Assembly (NCBI GenBank): GCA_001542995.1
Contig: LFLA01000013.1
Span: forward strand, 1 to 64,000
DNA: 64,000 nt
Reading direction: 5' to 3'
Source of the DNA: Nitrospina sp. LS_NOB
Lineage (GTDB): Bacteria; Nitrospinota; Nitrospinia; Nitrospinales; VA-1
A program made the translations under genes and the position numbers. This document shows, piece by piece, positions 52,024 through 60,904 of this stretch. The number at the start of each line of letters is the position of its first letter. Position 1 is the first letter of the stretch. Under the pieces are notes generated by a model, which had not been told where the DNA came from, did not search any database, and saw nothing but the letters and a program-made list of their open reading frames with translations.

Positions 52024-54120
52024 TTATTGGGAAACCAGTTTCGGTGTGGGGTAGATCTGCAACAGGTTATACAAAAGCAATTTGCTGTCAGTATTAAAGA
52101 CTCCGTCATCTTTGATGCTGTTGCTACGCTGAAGCTTCATCATCGCCTGAACAGTTTTCGGACCATATAACAGGGCCTCCCTTCCGTGGAAATAACCCAG
52201 GAGTCGGAGATTTTTTTGCAGCCATATCGCTTCCTTACCCCTGAAACCCGCTCTAAGAGATTCCGGCAAATTTTCAAAATCTTTCCAAAGGATAATGGCT
52301 TTGCGGGTCCAGAGAGAATCAATGATCGAAAGCGGCATTTCAATTTTATCCACCGAACCAAACATCCCGGTATCGCCTCGAATCGAAACCAGCGCCAGAT
52401 ATTTTGTTCCCTGGGCGTTGGGCAGGGCGATTTCAAGAAATGCGGGATAGTTCAGGCTTTTCAACCGTTCAAGAGTGCCATTCACTTCGAGCGAAGACAA
52501 CCGGTGATCCTCTTCAATCATTTCCAAGTCTGTTTCGTTCAAACCCTGCATGTCTTCGGGGTCCACATTCCAGGCTTCCAGAATCCATTTCACCGCTTCC
52601 AGTTTACTTTCCACCAAGGTCAGACTGGAAAGGTAGGTCACCAGTTTTTCAGGATCAAAAATGCTCAACGGCCCGTTGCTGGGAATCCTCCTTTGCGGAG
52701 CGTTATTGATAGTTTCAGTTTTTGGCGCAACTGGATACACCACTGGCGCGGGATAAATGACCGCCGCTGAAGTGGCACGGGGTACCAGCTCCCCCGGAGT
52801 GGACAGGTCCAGCGGATTTTCCTGGATCAGTGCGGGGATATCTTTTCCTCCGGGAGCACTTTCTTTATGGTCTGGCAAAGCGAAAAAATTAAGAGCAAAA
52901 AATGCCAGGCCAGCGGCTAACGCAGAAGGAAGCACCAGTTTCCAAAACTTGTCTGCCCAAGATTCAAGAGGAACCAACCCACCAATATCACTCACCGCCA
53001 ACTTAACGATCTTGGGTGTGATTTTCTTGGTGCTTTGGGTAAAGGCGATCAAGAGGGTGCGGTCGGTCACCACATTAATCATTCGGGGAATGCCCCGGGA
53101 ATAACGGAAAATCGTTTCTACTGCCTGGCGGGAGAAGCGTACCTTTCCTTTACCCAGCACGACGTTGAGGCGATGCTGGATATAGCCCCGGGTCTCTTCA
53201 AGGTTTAAAGGTAAAAGTTCCCATTTGATGGTGATGCGCTGGCGCAATTGGCGGAGCCCATCTTTAGCCAGAACTTTGTCCAGTTCGGGCTGACCGATCA
53301 GGGCAATCTGAATCAGTTTTTCGGTATCGGTTTCAAGATTAGAAAGCAAGCGAAGTTGTTCCAGCACTTTGGGCTGAAGATCCTGAGCTTCGTCAATGAT
53401 GACCACCACCCGATGTCCCTTAGCTCTTTCTTCCAACAAGAAGACGTTAAGAACATCGACCAGTTTCTTTCTGCTCTTGCTCTTGCCCGGAATTCCCAAT
53501 TCCGTATTGATCGTTTGCAGCAGTTCTAATTCATTGATGCAAGGGTTAAATATATAGGCGATATTAAAATCGGCGCGAAGCTCCCTAAGAAAACTTCGGC
53601 AGATCATCGTTTTACCCGTTCCCACTTCTCCAACAATTTTCAAAAATCCGTTATTCTCCTGCAAACCATAAACCAGATGCGCAAGCACTTCCTTATGCTT
53701 GGGACTCAGGTACAGGTATTTAGGATCTGGAGTCAGGTCAAAAGGTTTCTCGGAGAATCCGAAAAAATCCTGATACACATTCTGATGCCTGGGTTTTCTG
53801 CCGTTCTCTTTTACCCCGAGAAATTTAAGCGGTCCAGACCTGGAGTTCTTGGCTTGGTCAGAAACTACATGGCCTTTTTTAACTTCAATGACCGCGTCAT
53901 AGGCTTCGCGTTTCCCTTTGTGGGAAAGCGTGTCATAAGCCTCTTGCGCCACCTCTATCCGTTCCTTGAGCGTGGGCTCGTCTGCGGAAGAAGCTTTTTT
54001 TCCCGAAGAATCAAACTTGCTGATCAACTTTTGATAAGCCTGGTCGATTTTTTTCTGGGTCGCTCCGGGCTGAACACCGAGCAACTGGTAATAATCCGGT
54101 AATTGAACTTCAGTAATCAT
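52024..54120 (-). CDS. J-like domain + ExeA/GspA-type ATPase + peptidoglycan-binding protein
   Basis: 698 residues in four parts. Residues 8-80 resemble a DnaJ J-domain (PDYYQLLGVQPGATQKKIDQ, ending DTLSHKGKREAYDAV), but the HPD tripeptide is replaced by SKFDSSG. Residues ~118-380 are an ExeA/GspA AAA ATPase with Walker A GEVGTGKT (164-171) and Walker B VVVIIDEAQDL. A membrane helix lies near residue 405. The periplasmic part ends in a peptidoglycan-binding domain (AIWLQKNLRLLGYFHGREAL, and YGPKTVQAMMKLQRSNSI). GspA/GspB complexes assemble secretins, so a link with PilQ is plausible. The J-like fusion is unusual. Confidence 0.8.
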   Translation of the reverse strand: MITEVQLPDYYQLLGVQPGATQKKIDQAYQKLISKFDSSGKKASSADEPTLKERIEVAQEAYDTLSHKGKREAYDAVIEVKKGHVVSDQAKNSRSGPLKFLGVKENGRKPRHQNVYQDFFGFSEKPFDLTPDPKYLYLSPKHKEVLAHLVYGLQENNGFLKIVGEVGTGKTMICRSFLRELRADFNIAYIFNPCINELELLQTINTELGIPGKSKSRKKLVDVLNVFLLEERAKGHRVVVIIDEAQDLQPKVLEQLRLLSNLETDTEKLIQIALIGQPELDKVLAKDGLRQLRQRITIKWELLPLNLEETRGYIQHRLNVVLGKGKVRFSRQAVETIFRYSRGIPRMINVVTDRTLLIAFTQSTKKITPKIVKLAVSDIGGLVPLESWADKFWKLVLPSALAAGLAFFALNFFALPDHKESAPGGKDIPALIQENPLDLSTPGELVPRATSAAVIYPAPVVYPVAPKTETINNAPQRRIPSNGPLSIFDPEKLVTYLSSLTLVESKLEAVKWILEAWNVDPEDMQGLNETDLEMIEEDHRLSSLEVNGTLERLKSLNYPAFLEIALPNAQGTKYLALVSIRGDTGMFGSVDKIEMPLSIIDSLWTRKAIILWKDFENLPESLRAGFRGKEAIWLQKNLRLLGYFHGREALLYGPKTVQAMMKLQRSNSIKDDGVFNTDSKLLLYNLLQIYPTPKLVSQ

Positions 54121-54545
54121 AAGCGTTTCACCCCATCGGGTTGGTTACCAATTTTGATCCGCCTTTAACGGAGACCTTTGCATAACCCCTGATCCTTCGT
54201 CGCCTTCGGCTCCTCGAGGATGACAAACCGGCGTTTCGTGTCATTCTGAACGCAGTGAAGAATCCCGCTTTTCTGTTTTTTTCGACTTACGCAAAGGTCT
54301 CCCTTTAACGAGACTTTTTAACCAAACTCTAATAACCCATTGTTTTTTAAACTATAATTTATCCTGCTGAAATACATTCACCAAAAATAATTAAATACAA
54401 TAAAAATAATAGGTTAAAAGTCAGTCTTCAAAACATAAGATAACTCCCGGCTTAAACCGGTTCCTATAATGCTTTAATATACAAATAGTTGTGTTAAATG
54501 TAAACAAAAATTACGCACCGGGGTGAAAGGGTGTAAAAACTCCGC
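54121..54545. repeat. Repeat cluster and AT-rich gap
   Basis: 54172-54305 is a family C cluster (GAGACCTTTGCATAACCCCT, CGAGGATGACAAAC, TTCTGAACGCAGTGAAGAATC), starting with the same junction sequence as at the yfhO remnant. 54306-54545 is AT-rich and without ORFs and probably holds the promoter for the J/ExeA gene. No RNA gene could be recognised. Confidence 0.65.
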
Positions 54546-54586
54546 TTGTGCTACGATTAAAAGCAGCAAGAATTGAGGCTGAAACG

Positions 54587-54793
54587 GTGAACGGATTCCC
54601 TGAAAAACTCCTGAAATGTCCGATCTGTAAGAAGCCTTCGGAGAGGGACAAAACAGAAAATCCGTTTTTGCCCTTTTGTTCCGACCGGTGCCGGATCATC
54701 GATCTGGGAAAATGGCTGGATGGGGGAAATACGTTATCGAGGGAGACGAGTCCTTTCACGACCCGGACCACTAGGCGTGGGGCCAGAACGTAA
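54587..54793 (+). CDS. yacG: DNA gyrase inhibitor YacG
   Basis: 68 residues from GTG 54587, with GAGG 9-12 bases upstream; starts further left read into low-quality sequence. The zinc site is CPICKK and [19 protein letters not shown], which matches YacG closely (C-x2-C then C-x3-C). YacG binds GyrB and inhibits gyrase. The tail ([15 protein letters not shown]) is not YacG-like: its last eight residues come from a family A hairpin (CCAC-TAGGC-GTGG, 54768-54780), so the native end may have been replaced. Confidence 0.85.
   Translation: MNGFPEKLLKCPICKKPSERDKTENPFLPFCSDRCRIIDLGKWLDGGNTLSRETSPFTTRTTRRGART
54768..54780 (+). repeat. Family A gene-end hairpin in yacG
   Basis: CCAC-TAGGC-GTGG then GGCCAG. 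The in-loop TAG is out of frame with yacG here, so the gene continues to TAA at 54791 and gains the residues TTRRGART. Confidence 0.7.
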
Positions 54794-54852
54794 GACAAAC
54801 AAAATTCAGCATGACATGGAAATAACCCCTTCGCAAAACAGGAAGCAAACAC

Positions 54853-56001
54853 TTACACGTCGTTCAGCGGGGCATTGGCCTTCCTTAAAAAAACTTCGAG
54901 GATTTGTTTCTGGTAAAGCACGACGGCAATATCCATCATGCCATCGCGGTTGAAGTCTGCGCCGGTGATGGAACGAGGCTGGGAACCCACGACATAATTA
55001 AAATGCGGATAAATAAATGTTCCGTCACCCCTCCCTGGAATCACAGATATGGTCCCCCCTCTGCGGTTACACACCACAATATCGGGAACCTTGTCGCCGG
55101 TGAAGTCCCCCGCCACAATATTATGTGGCCCTTTTTCTCCGGCAAAGTCTTCCAGTTTGAAGAACGTGCCTTTTCTATCTCCTATATAAATAGAGAGGCT
55201 GTCCCTCATCGGGCTGGATGCGATCAGGTCTGTCTTTCCATCCAGGTTCATATCGTGGTGAATGATGAACGAGGACTGGTTACCACCGGTAATTTTTTTG
55301 GGTGGCAGGAAGGTGCCGTCTCCATTGCCTAAAAACATTTTAATATGCCTCACCTTGACTGCGTTGAGCGCCATAGCAATATCCTGATTGCCATCGCTAT
55401 TGAAATCGTCAATGGTAATGTATGCGGGAGTGGGGCCAGCCTGATAGGCCTCGGCGACTTTAAAAGTGCCATCTCCCACTCCAAGAAGGATGATCAGTTT
55501 ATTGAAGCGCAGAGTCACGGCGAGGTCGGTTTTCTCATCGTTATTAAAATCGCCCGCTTTAATCGCGATGGGAAGCCGCCCAACTTTCACATCGGTCTTC
55601 AGCTTGAACAGCCCGTCTTTCTGTCCGAGAATGATGGAAACATTTCCATCACCATAATTGCATAAAGCAATATCGGGAATGCGATCGCCATTGAAGTCCG
55701 CCACATCCAGGGCAAAAGGTTCGCGCCCGGTTTCAATAGTTTGTGGGTCTTTGAAAGTGCCGTCCCCGAGGCCTTCCAGGAAATTCAGGGAATTGCTCCC
55801 CGAGTTGACCACCAGAAGATCGGGGAACTCATCGTTGTTCATGTCATGAGCTAACACCACTTCAGGTTTTTTCCCGACCATATAGGAAACCGGCAGGGCG
55901 AACAAATCCGGAGGGGGCTGGCTTTGTCCACAACCGGATAGCAAAAGGGCTCCTAATATGGAAAGCAGAATTTTTATATCTAACCGTGCCGACTTTTTCA
56001 T
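54853..56001 (-). CDS. FG-GAP/VCBS-repeat lipoprotein
   Basis: 382 residues. A lipoprotein signal (IKILLSILGALLLSGC, lipobox LLSGC) is followed by seven FG-GAP-type repeats of ~48 residues, each with a DxNxDxxxD calcium-binding-like loop: DMNNDEFPDL, DFNGDRIPDI, DFNNDEKTDL, DFNSDGNQDI, DMNLDGKTDL, DFTGDKVPDI and DFNRDGMMDI. They should fold as a seven-bladed beta-propeller on the outer membrane or cell surface. Such proteins take part in adhesion or surface assembly; the ligand here is unknown. Calcium dependence is inferred from the loops. Confidence 0.88.
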   Translation of the reverse strand: MKKSARLDIKILLSILGALLLSGCGQSQPPPDLFALPVSYMVGKKPEVVLAHDMNNDEFPDLLVVNSGSNSLNFLEGLGDGTFKDPQTIETGREPFALDVADFNGDRIPDIALCNYGDGNVSIILGQKDGLFKLKTDVKVGRLPIAIKAGDFNNDEKTDLAVTLRFNKLIILLGVGDGTFKVAEAYQAGPTPAYITIDDFNSDGNQDIAMALNAVKVRHIKMFLGNGDGTFLPPKKITGGNQSSFIIHHDMNLDGKTDLIASSPMRDSLSIYIGDRKGTFFKLEDFAGEKGPHNIVAGDFTGDKVPDIVVCNRRGGTISVIPGRGDGTFIYPHFNYVVGSQPRSITGADFNRDGMMDIAVVLYQKQILEVFLRKANAPLNDV

Positions 56002-56127
56002 CTTAGTTTTTCCCGATTCTAAATTAAAACGATTTTTCGGTTATACAGGATGCTTCGAAACTTGTAAACGAATTTGAAAAAATGCTACAATTTTCAATAA
56101 GTTATAGCATATTCAAGCCTCTATAAA

Positions 56128-56841
56128 ATGCCCTGCCATCATTATTGCAAATCAGTTTTTTTCATTACCATTTTATTCCTTACGGGATGCCAGAGTTTCC
56201 AGTTCGATCCCTGGCCCGAAAATGGGGAAGGGGTGTACCACACGGTACAAAAAGGCCAGACCCTGTACCGGATTGCTAAAACCTATGAACTGGACGTGGA
56301 AGTTCTACGGCGCGCCAACCATCTAAGAGATCCCGCAAAACTCCGGGAAGGAATCCGGTTATGGATACCAGGGGCCCGCCGGGTTTTAAAAGTACCGGCC
56401 ACCGACAAATCTGTATCCCGTTCTGCAAAAAAGAAATCATCGCCCACCGTCAAACCCCGCAAAGGGTTTCTCGTCTGGCCGACGAAGGGAACTCTGACGT
56501 CCCGATTCGGGATGCGAAACGGGCACAAGCATGAAGGAATCGATATTGCCGCACCCAAAGGAACCGCTATTCATGCCGCTGCCGCAGGTGAAGTGGTATT
56601 TAGTGGCTGGGGGCCTACCGGCTATGGGAAAATGGTCATCATCAAACACAAGCATCACCTAACCACCCTTTATGCACATAACTCAAAACTCATTGCTAAA
56701 AAAGGAAGCCGGGTCAAGCAAGGACAAAAAATATCTCTGATGGGAAGCACCGGTCGATCCACCGGACCCCATCTCCATTTTGAAGTGCGGAACGACACGC
56801 ATCCCAAAGACCCTATAAAATATCTGCCTCTTAAAAGATAA
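56128..56841 (+). CDS. NlpD-like LysM/M23 lipoprotein
   Basis: 237 residues. Lipobox LFLTGC near residue 20, a LysM domain (VYHTVQKGQTLYRIAKTYEL, then LRRANHLRDPAKLREGIRLW), a basic linker and a C-terminal M23 (LytM) domain with HKHEGIDIAAPKG (H-x3-D), YAHNSKL and GPHLHFEVRN (H-x-H). All four zinc ligands are kept, so it may be an active endopeptidase, unlike E. coli NlpD, which is a degenerate amidase activator. It probably acts in septal or envelope peptidoglycan turnover. Monocistronic, upstream of apt by 81 bp. Confidence 0.9.
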   Translation: MPCHHYCKSVFFITILFLTGCQSFQFDPWPENGEGVYHTVQKGQTLYRIAKTYELDVEVLRRANHLRDPAKLREGIRLWIPGARRVLKVPATDKSVSRSAKKKSSPTVKPRKGFLVWPTKGTLTSRFGMRNGHKHEGIDIAAPKGTAIHAAAAGEVVFSGWGPTGYGKMVIIKHKHHLTTLYAHNSKLIAKKGSRVKQGQKISLMGSTGRSTGPHLHFEVRNDTHPKDPIKYLPLKR

Positions 56842-56922
56842 GATTTTCTTTTTATCCAAATCTTTGATAAAAAACCAACATTACCACTCAGGCCAAATGT
56901 GAATTTTAAGAAAGGTGAAACT

Positions 56923-57444
56923 ATGGAAGCTGTGAAACAAATCATCCGCGATGTTCCAGATTTCCCCAAAGAGGGAATCATCTTTAAAGATATCACACCG
57001 CTTCTGGCTGACCCGGTCGCGTTCCAGAAATCCATTAATACCCTGAAGGATCGTTACACAGATAAGCGGGTAGACGTGGTGGTCGGCGTGGAAGCACGCG
57101 GGTTTATCTTTGCCTCAGCCTTGGCCTATGCGCTGGGTACCGGGGTGGTCATGGTTCGAAAACCGGGCAAACTGCCTTACAAAACTTTTCAGGAAACCTA
57201 CTCCCTGGAATACGGAACCGACACCGCCGAAGTTCATCAGGATGCATTCCGGTCAGGACAAAATATCCTCGTCATTGATGATGTGCTGGCTACCGGAGGA
57301 ACCTTGGCCGCTACCCTCGATTTGATCCAGAAAAATTTTAAAGATGTAAAAGTTGTGGAAACCGCCTTCCTGATCGAACTGGACTTCCTGAAAGGCCGGG
57401 AAAAACTCAAGAACACCCCTGTCTACTCCATGATCCATTATTGA
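56923..57444 (+). CDS. apt: Adenine phosphoribosyltransferase
   Basis: 173 residues from ATG 56923, which has AAAGGTGA upstream; an ORF start 24 bases earlier lacks one. It converts adenine and PRPP to AMP. The PRPP motif ILVIDDVLATGGTLAATLDL is present, as are the N-terminal DFPKEGIIFKDITPLLADP, GVEARGFIFASALAYALG and RKPGKLPYKTF loops. Length and order are standard. It could recycle adenine freed by a methylthioadenosine phosphorylase (the mtnP-like gene at 2.9 kb). Followed by a family A repeat and the convergent DUF4911 gene. Confidence 0.96.
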   Translation: MEAVKQIIRDVPDFPKEGIIFKDITPLLADPVAFQKSINTLKDRYTDKRVDVVVGVEARGFIFASALAYALGTGVVMVRKPGKLPYKTFQETYSLEYGTDTAEVHQDAFRSGQNILVIDDVLATGGTLAATLDLIQKNFKDVKVVETAFLIELDFLKGREKLKNTPVYSMIHY

Positions 57445-57554
57445 CCAGCGTAACGCCCCTTGGCAGGGGAGGCGCAGATAGTAACGACTCATCAAGCCGA
57501 GCTAACCGATTGCTTGCGCACTCACTTTATTGCAGTCGGCCCCACGCCTAGTGG
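57445..57554. repeat. Family A element shared by apt and DUF4911 3' ends
   Basis: GACCAGCGTAACGCC beyond the apt stop, GATAGTAACGACTCATCAAG, GCCGAGCTAACC, TTGCTTGCGCACTCAC and the hairpin CCAC-GCCTA-GTGG (57542-57554). On the minus strand the loop TAG (57548-57550) is the stop codon of the DUF4911 gene. Confidence 0.7.
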
Positions 57555-57784
57555 AGAGGGCGGAAAGGGATTTCTTTAGAGAGCGCCTCCACCAGATGGC
57601 GGGTGTCTTCCAGATAGTCGGGAGAGATTATCAGCTCAATGAGTCCACGGGAAGCATCCAGCGTTCGCACCACCGCCAGATTGTCATATCCGTCAAAAAT
57701 GCTGACAATGTATGCAATGTCTTTTTTATCGACTTCGATCTGCCATTGAATAGAATCCGTATGCATGCTTGCCTTCCGGGTCAT
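57548..57784 (-). CDS. DUF4911-domain protein
   Basis: 78 residues. The family pattern is IQWQIEVDKKDIAYIVSIFD, GYDNLAVVRTLDASRGLIEL and SPDYLEDTRHLVEALSKEI. DUF4911 is a small alpha/beta protein of unknown function, found in Deltaproteobacteria, Nitrospirota and neighbours. It often lies near mnmG or other tRNA-modification and housekeeping genes; here it is next to mnmG in the same direction. Alternative start at the seventh codon (MHTDSI). Stop codon within a family A hairpin gives the end RPLH. Confidence 0.7.
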   Translation of the reverse strand: MTRKASMHTDSIQWQIEVDKKDIAYIVSIFDGYDNLAVVRTLDASRGLIELIISPDYLEDTRHLVEALSKEIPFRPLH

Positions 57785-57832
57785 GCCTTTGGCGGTCGCG
57801 CCAGCGTCACGACCCCATTATCACCGGTTGCG

Positions 57833-57883
57833 GGCCGGGGAGTGGAGTTTCTCTAGAAGTATCATGATCAGGCTGATGGCTGA
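57833..57883 (-). repeat. Duplicate of the mnmG 3' end
   Basis: 51 bp that match 58522-58572, inside mnmG, at 48 of 51 positions. Read in the mnmG frame it gives [17 protein letters not shown] and a TGA stop at 57821-57823, which looks like the original mnmG terminus. Confidence 0.75.
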
Positions 57884-58521
57884 CGGTTTTTCGTTTCACA
57901 AACCGGGAAGATGTTAATCACCCCGACCCCTCGTGATATTGTTCCAAAGCCCTCGTGCCCGGCACGGGTACTTTGAGTGCAGCCCTTTGCGTAAGTCGAG
58001 ATTCTTTGTCACGTTGTTCCTCAGAATGACAGCGCAAACCGTTCAGAATGACAAGAAATGCCAGTTTGTCATCCTCAAGGAGCCGAAGGCGACGAAGGAT
58101 CTCTCCCGGAATGACAGAAAAGCGAGATTCTTCACTGCGTTCAGAATGACAATGCAATCTCGTTCAGAATGACAACAGCGCAGCGATCCAGGGTTTGATT
58201 TAGTAATACTTCCTCTCTCTTCATAGGGAGAGGATTGAGGTGAGGGTTTGATTTCCGCCTACAGCCTTCTCCAGAGCTTTTCCTCAAACCAGAACCGGTA
58301 GAAAAAGCCAACCCTCCCTCAGTCCCTCCCTGTGAAGGGAGGGATGGATATTAATATTTTTTTCCTTTCGGCCATCATCCCCATGGCAAGGAGAGCTTTG
58401 CGTAAGTCGAAAAAACAGAAAAGCGAGATTCTTCACTGCGTTCAGAATGACAAGAAACGCCAGTTTGTCATTCTGAGGAACAAGGTGACGAACTACAGGA
58501 GTTTTTCAGCTCCCTGCCACC
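57884..58521. repeat. Repeat cluster inserted at the 3' end of mnmG
   Basis: Contains family B (GTGATATTGTTCC, GTGCCCGGCACGGGTAC), several family C units, a stretch typical of widely dispersed repeats (TCATAGGGAGAGGATTGAGG with hairpin CCTCCC-TGTGAA-GGGAGG near 58325) and further family C units that run into mnmG. It is flanked by the two copies of the mnmG end. No gene is seen. Confidence 0.75.
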
Positions 58522-60390
58522 GGCCGGGGAGTGGAGTTTCTCCAGCAGGATCATGATCAGGCTGATGGCTGAGGGAGTGATTCCGGAAATACGCCCTGCC
58601 TGCCCCAACGTAACCGGACGAATTTCTTCAAGTTTCTGCACCACTTCGCGGGAAAGTCCGGAAACCCCCTGATACTCAAACTCATCGGGTATGCGGTAGT
58701 GCTCCAGTTTCTTTTGCCGGGCTACCATCTGGTTCTGCCGGTTGATGAATCCTTCATACTTCACGCGAATCTCTACCTGCTCGCCGACCAGTTGCGGGAC
58801 CTCACAGCCATCAAAAGCTCTTAGCAAACTATCATGCGATACTTCGGGACGACGGAGCAGACCCCCCAGTGTGGTGGGATTCCTCAACTCCTGAATACCC
58901 AGCTTAGACAAGCGGACAAGCGTTTCCGGATTGGGCGCAACTGTTGTCTCTTCCAGTCTTTTTATCTCTCTGTCCACCGCGCGGTATTTATTCATACATT
59001 TTTCAAGCAGGTCTTTATTCACCAAACCCAGCTCATGACCCTTTTCCATCAGTCGCTCGTCTGCGTTATCCTGCCTTAAAATCAATCGATATTCAGCGCG
59101 TGAGGTGAACATGCGGTAGGGCTCCAACGTACCCTTGGTCACCAGATCATCAATGAGCACACCAATATAACTATCCATGCGGGTGAGCAGAAATGGCTTG
59201 CGTTTTTGCGCCTTGAGGGCGGCGTTGATCCCTGCCATGATGCCCTGGCCCGCCGCTTCTTCATAGCCGGAGGTGCCGTTAATCTGACCTGCGTGGAACA
59301 ACCCGCTCACCCGTTTAGTCTCCAGAGCAGGGGTGAGTTGCGTGGGCGGAACATAATCGTATTCCACGGCATAGCCCGGCAAAACAATCTCGGCCTGTTC
59401 CAGACCCGGGATCGTGCGCACAAACTGTAACTGCACCTCTTCAGCGAGACTGGTAGAAATACCGTTCGGATAAATCCAATCCGACTCCAAACCTTCCGGC
59501 TCGAGAAAAATATTATGCGAATTCTTATCAGGAAACTTAACAACTTTATCTTCTATGGAAGGACAATAACGCGGACCGACTCCATCTATCACACCGCTGT
59601 ATAATGGGGACAAATGCATATTGTCGAGGATGACCTGTGCGGTTCGTTCATTGGTGGCGGTGAGGTAGCAGGGCACCTGCTTCTGATCAATACTGGGGGT
59701 CGAAAACGAAAAAGGCCGCGGCACCTCATCCCCGGGCTGCGGGGTACAGCGACTGAAGTCGATACTTCCGCGTTTCAAACGCGGCGGGGTTCCCGTTTTC
59801 AAACGACCCAGTTCAAAGCCCACAGCCAGAAACGATTGCGACAATTTGGTAGAAGGTTTTTCTCCCACCCGGCCAGCTGGTCTGCTTTTCAGCCCAAGAT
59901 GGATGAGCCCGTTTAAAAAAGTTCCTGTAGTGATGACCACAGACACGGCCTTAATTTCGGTCCCCGATGCCGTCTGCACCCCTTTAATGGCAGAGTTCTC
60001 AATAATCAGCTCATCGACTTCTTCAAAGAGCAGGTCGAGGTTGTCGGTATTTTCCAGAACCCGGCGCATGGCATTTTTGTAACGGTCCTTGTCGGCCTGA
60101 GCCCGGTAACCATGTACCGCTGGCCCTTTGGAAGAGTTCAAAACCCGGAACTGGATTCCTGTCTCGTCGATGATTTTGGCCATCTCACCCCCGAGCGCGT
60201 CTATTTCACGCACGATGTGGCCTTTGCCCACTCCGCCAATAGCGGGGTTGCACGGCATCAGGGCGATTTTGTCCGCTTCCAGGGTGATCATCACAGTGGA
60301 GCACCCCATACGCGCCGAGGCCAGAGCCGCTTCGCAGCCTGCGTGCCCACCGCCAATAACAATTACGTCAACCATTTTCATCGAATTCAA
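58468..60390 (-). CDS. mnmG: tRNA uridine-5-carboxymethylaminomethyl synthase MnmG (GidA)
   Basis: 640 residues. The FAD-binding motif [21 protein letters not shown] starts the protein. Further blocks are [46 protein letters not shown]-type (here [20 protein letters not shown]), [31 protein letters not shown] and [16 protein letters not shown]. With MnmE it modifies the wobble uridine of several tRNAs. The C-terminal ~18 residues after KLHSPA ([17 protein letters not shown]) are repeat-encoded; the duplicate at 57821-57883 keeps what seems the native end. Confidence 0.96.
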   Translation of the reverse strand: MNSMKMVDVIVIGGGHAGCEAALASARMGCSTVMITLEADKIALMPCNPAIGGVGKGHIVREIDALGGEMAKIIDETGIQFRVLNSSKGPAVHGYRAQADKDRYKNAMRRVLENTDNLDLLFEEVDELIIENSAIKGVQTASGTEIKAVSVVITTGTFLNGLIHLGLKSRPAGRVGEKPSTKLSQSFLAVGFELGRLKTGTPPRLKRGSIDFSRCTPQPGDEVPRPFSFSTPSIDQKQVPCYLTATNERTAQVILDNMHLSPLYSGVIDGVGPRYCPSIEDKVVKFPDKNSHNIFLEPEGLESDWIYPNGISTSLAEEVQLQFVRTIPGLEQAEIVLPGYAVEYDYVPPTQLTPALETKRVSGLFHAGQINGTSGYEEAAGQGIMAGINAALKAQKRKPFLLTRMDSYIGVLIDDLVTKGTLEPYRMFTSRAEYRLILRQDNADERLMEKGHELGLVNKDLLEKCMNKYRAVDREIKRLEETTVAPNPETLVRLSKLGIQELRNPTTLGGLLRRPEVSHDSLLRAFDGCEVPQLVGEQVEIRVKYEGFINRQNQMVARQKKLEHYRIPDEFEYQGVSGLSREVVQKLEEIRPVTLGQAGRISGITPSAISLIMILLEKLHSPAGGRELKNSCSSSPCSSE

Positions 60391-60653
60391 ACCGGACTGG
60401 TGAATGAACTAACTGCAAAAATCTCTATTTATTCGGTAATTTTCTCTAAGGCAACTCGCAGACCCTTATTTCATAATGGCTGCTCATGGCCAAAAACAAT
60501 ATCTTAAGATACCCTATATTACAACAAATCAGAAGGTCCGTAACGAGACATTCATAACCTGGACCATCAGGCCGGGGACAATTCTCCAGTTCATCGTCAA
60601 ACTTTTATCTGAATGATCACTTTGATGACACAACAGTAAAATTAATTAAAAAA

Positions 60654-60715
60654 TGGTGCCGAAGAGAAGACTCGAACTTCCACACCCTTTCGGGCACATG
60701 AGTTGGGATCATGTG
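60654..60715 (-). tRNA. Partial, tRNA-Leu-like 3' portion (probable att remnant)
   Basis: Minus strand. From 60681 down to 60654 the sequence gives a good T-arm (GGAAG-TTCGAGT-CTTCT), acceptor strand CTTCGGC, discriminator A and encoded CCA, as in tRNA-Leu. The long variable arm TGCCCGAAAGGGTGT precedes it. An anticodon-arm-like stem CACATGA-TCCCAAC-TCATGTG (60695-60715) comes before that, but position 33 is not U and no Leu anticodon is in place. The D-arm and 5' acceptor strand GCCGAAG are missing. It is therefore a fragment or chimera, not a working tRNA. It marks the border of AT-rich DNA to the right. Confidence 0.6.
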
Positions 60716-60746
60716 CGGGAGGGATTACTTTGGCAAAGAAAGGCAG

Positions 60747-60827
60747 CTATCGGCCAATTTTTTTTGAGACAGTCATAACACCCCTCTTCAACGCCAACTC
60801 ATAAAACACGCCAGCCTCTTGTATCAA
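60747..60827 (-). CDS. Tiny overlapping ORF 3, 26 residues
   Basis: Starts with TTG overlapping the TGA stop of the previous tiny ORF and has GGAGG directly upstream. The peptide includes GVFYELALKRGVMTVSKKIG. No homology is claimed. Support is the ribosome-binding site, the stop/start overlap and the position in a run of three such ORFs. Confidence 0.3.
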   Translation of the reverse strand: MIQEAGVFYELALKRGVMTVSKKIGR

Positions 60828-60904
60828 CCTCCCATAATTTTATAAAGAAGATAAATGCCAAGCGCGACTATTAGAAGAATTTTTTTATTTTTGTCTATAT
60901 TCAT
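60824..60904 (-). CDS. Tiny hydrophobic ORF 2, 26-residue membrane peptide
   Basis: A 26-residue peptide: a basic N-terminus MNIDKNKK followed by one membrane segment ILLIVALGIYLLYKIMGG. AGAGGA lies ten bases before the ATG. The ORF overlaps tiny ORF 1 by 20 bp in another frame. Size and layout (a short leader ORF overlapping a single-helix peptide) resemble type I toxin genes such as hok with its mok leader, or small phage membrane proteins. This is inference; no antisense RNA was identified. Confidence 0.4.
   Translation of the reverse strand: MNIDKNKKILLIVALGIYLLYKIMGG

Noticed and set aside
57918-58172. Short ORFs such as HSERSEESR-type peptides in repeat clusters
   Set aside because: They are translations of dispersed repeats, occur in both strands and lack ribosome-binding sites.
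60654-60755. Complete tRNA-Leu gene
   Set aside because: The D-arm and 5' acceptor strand cannot be formed, the anticodon loop lacks U33 and no Leu anticodon is in register.
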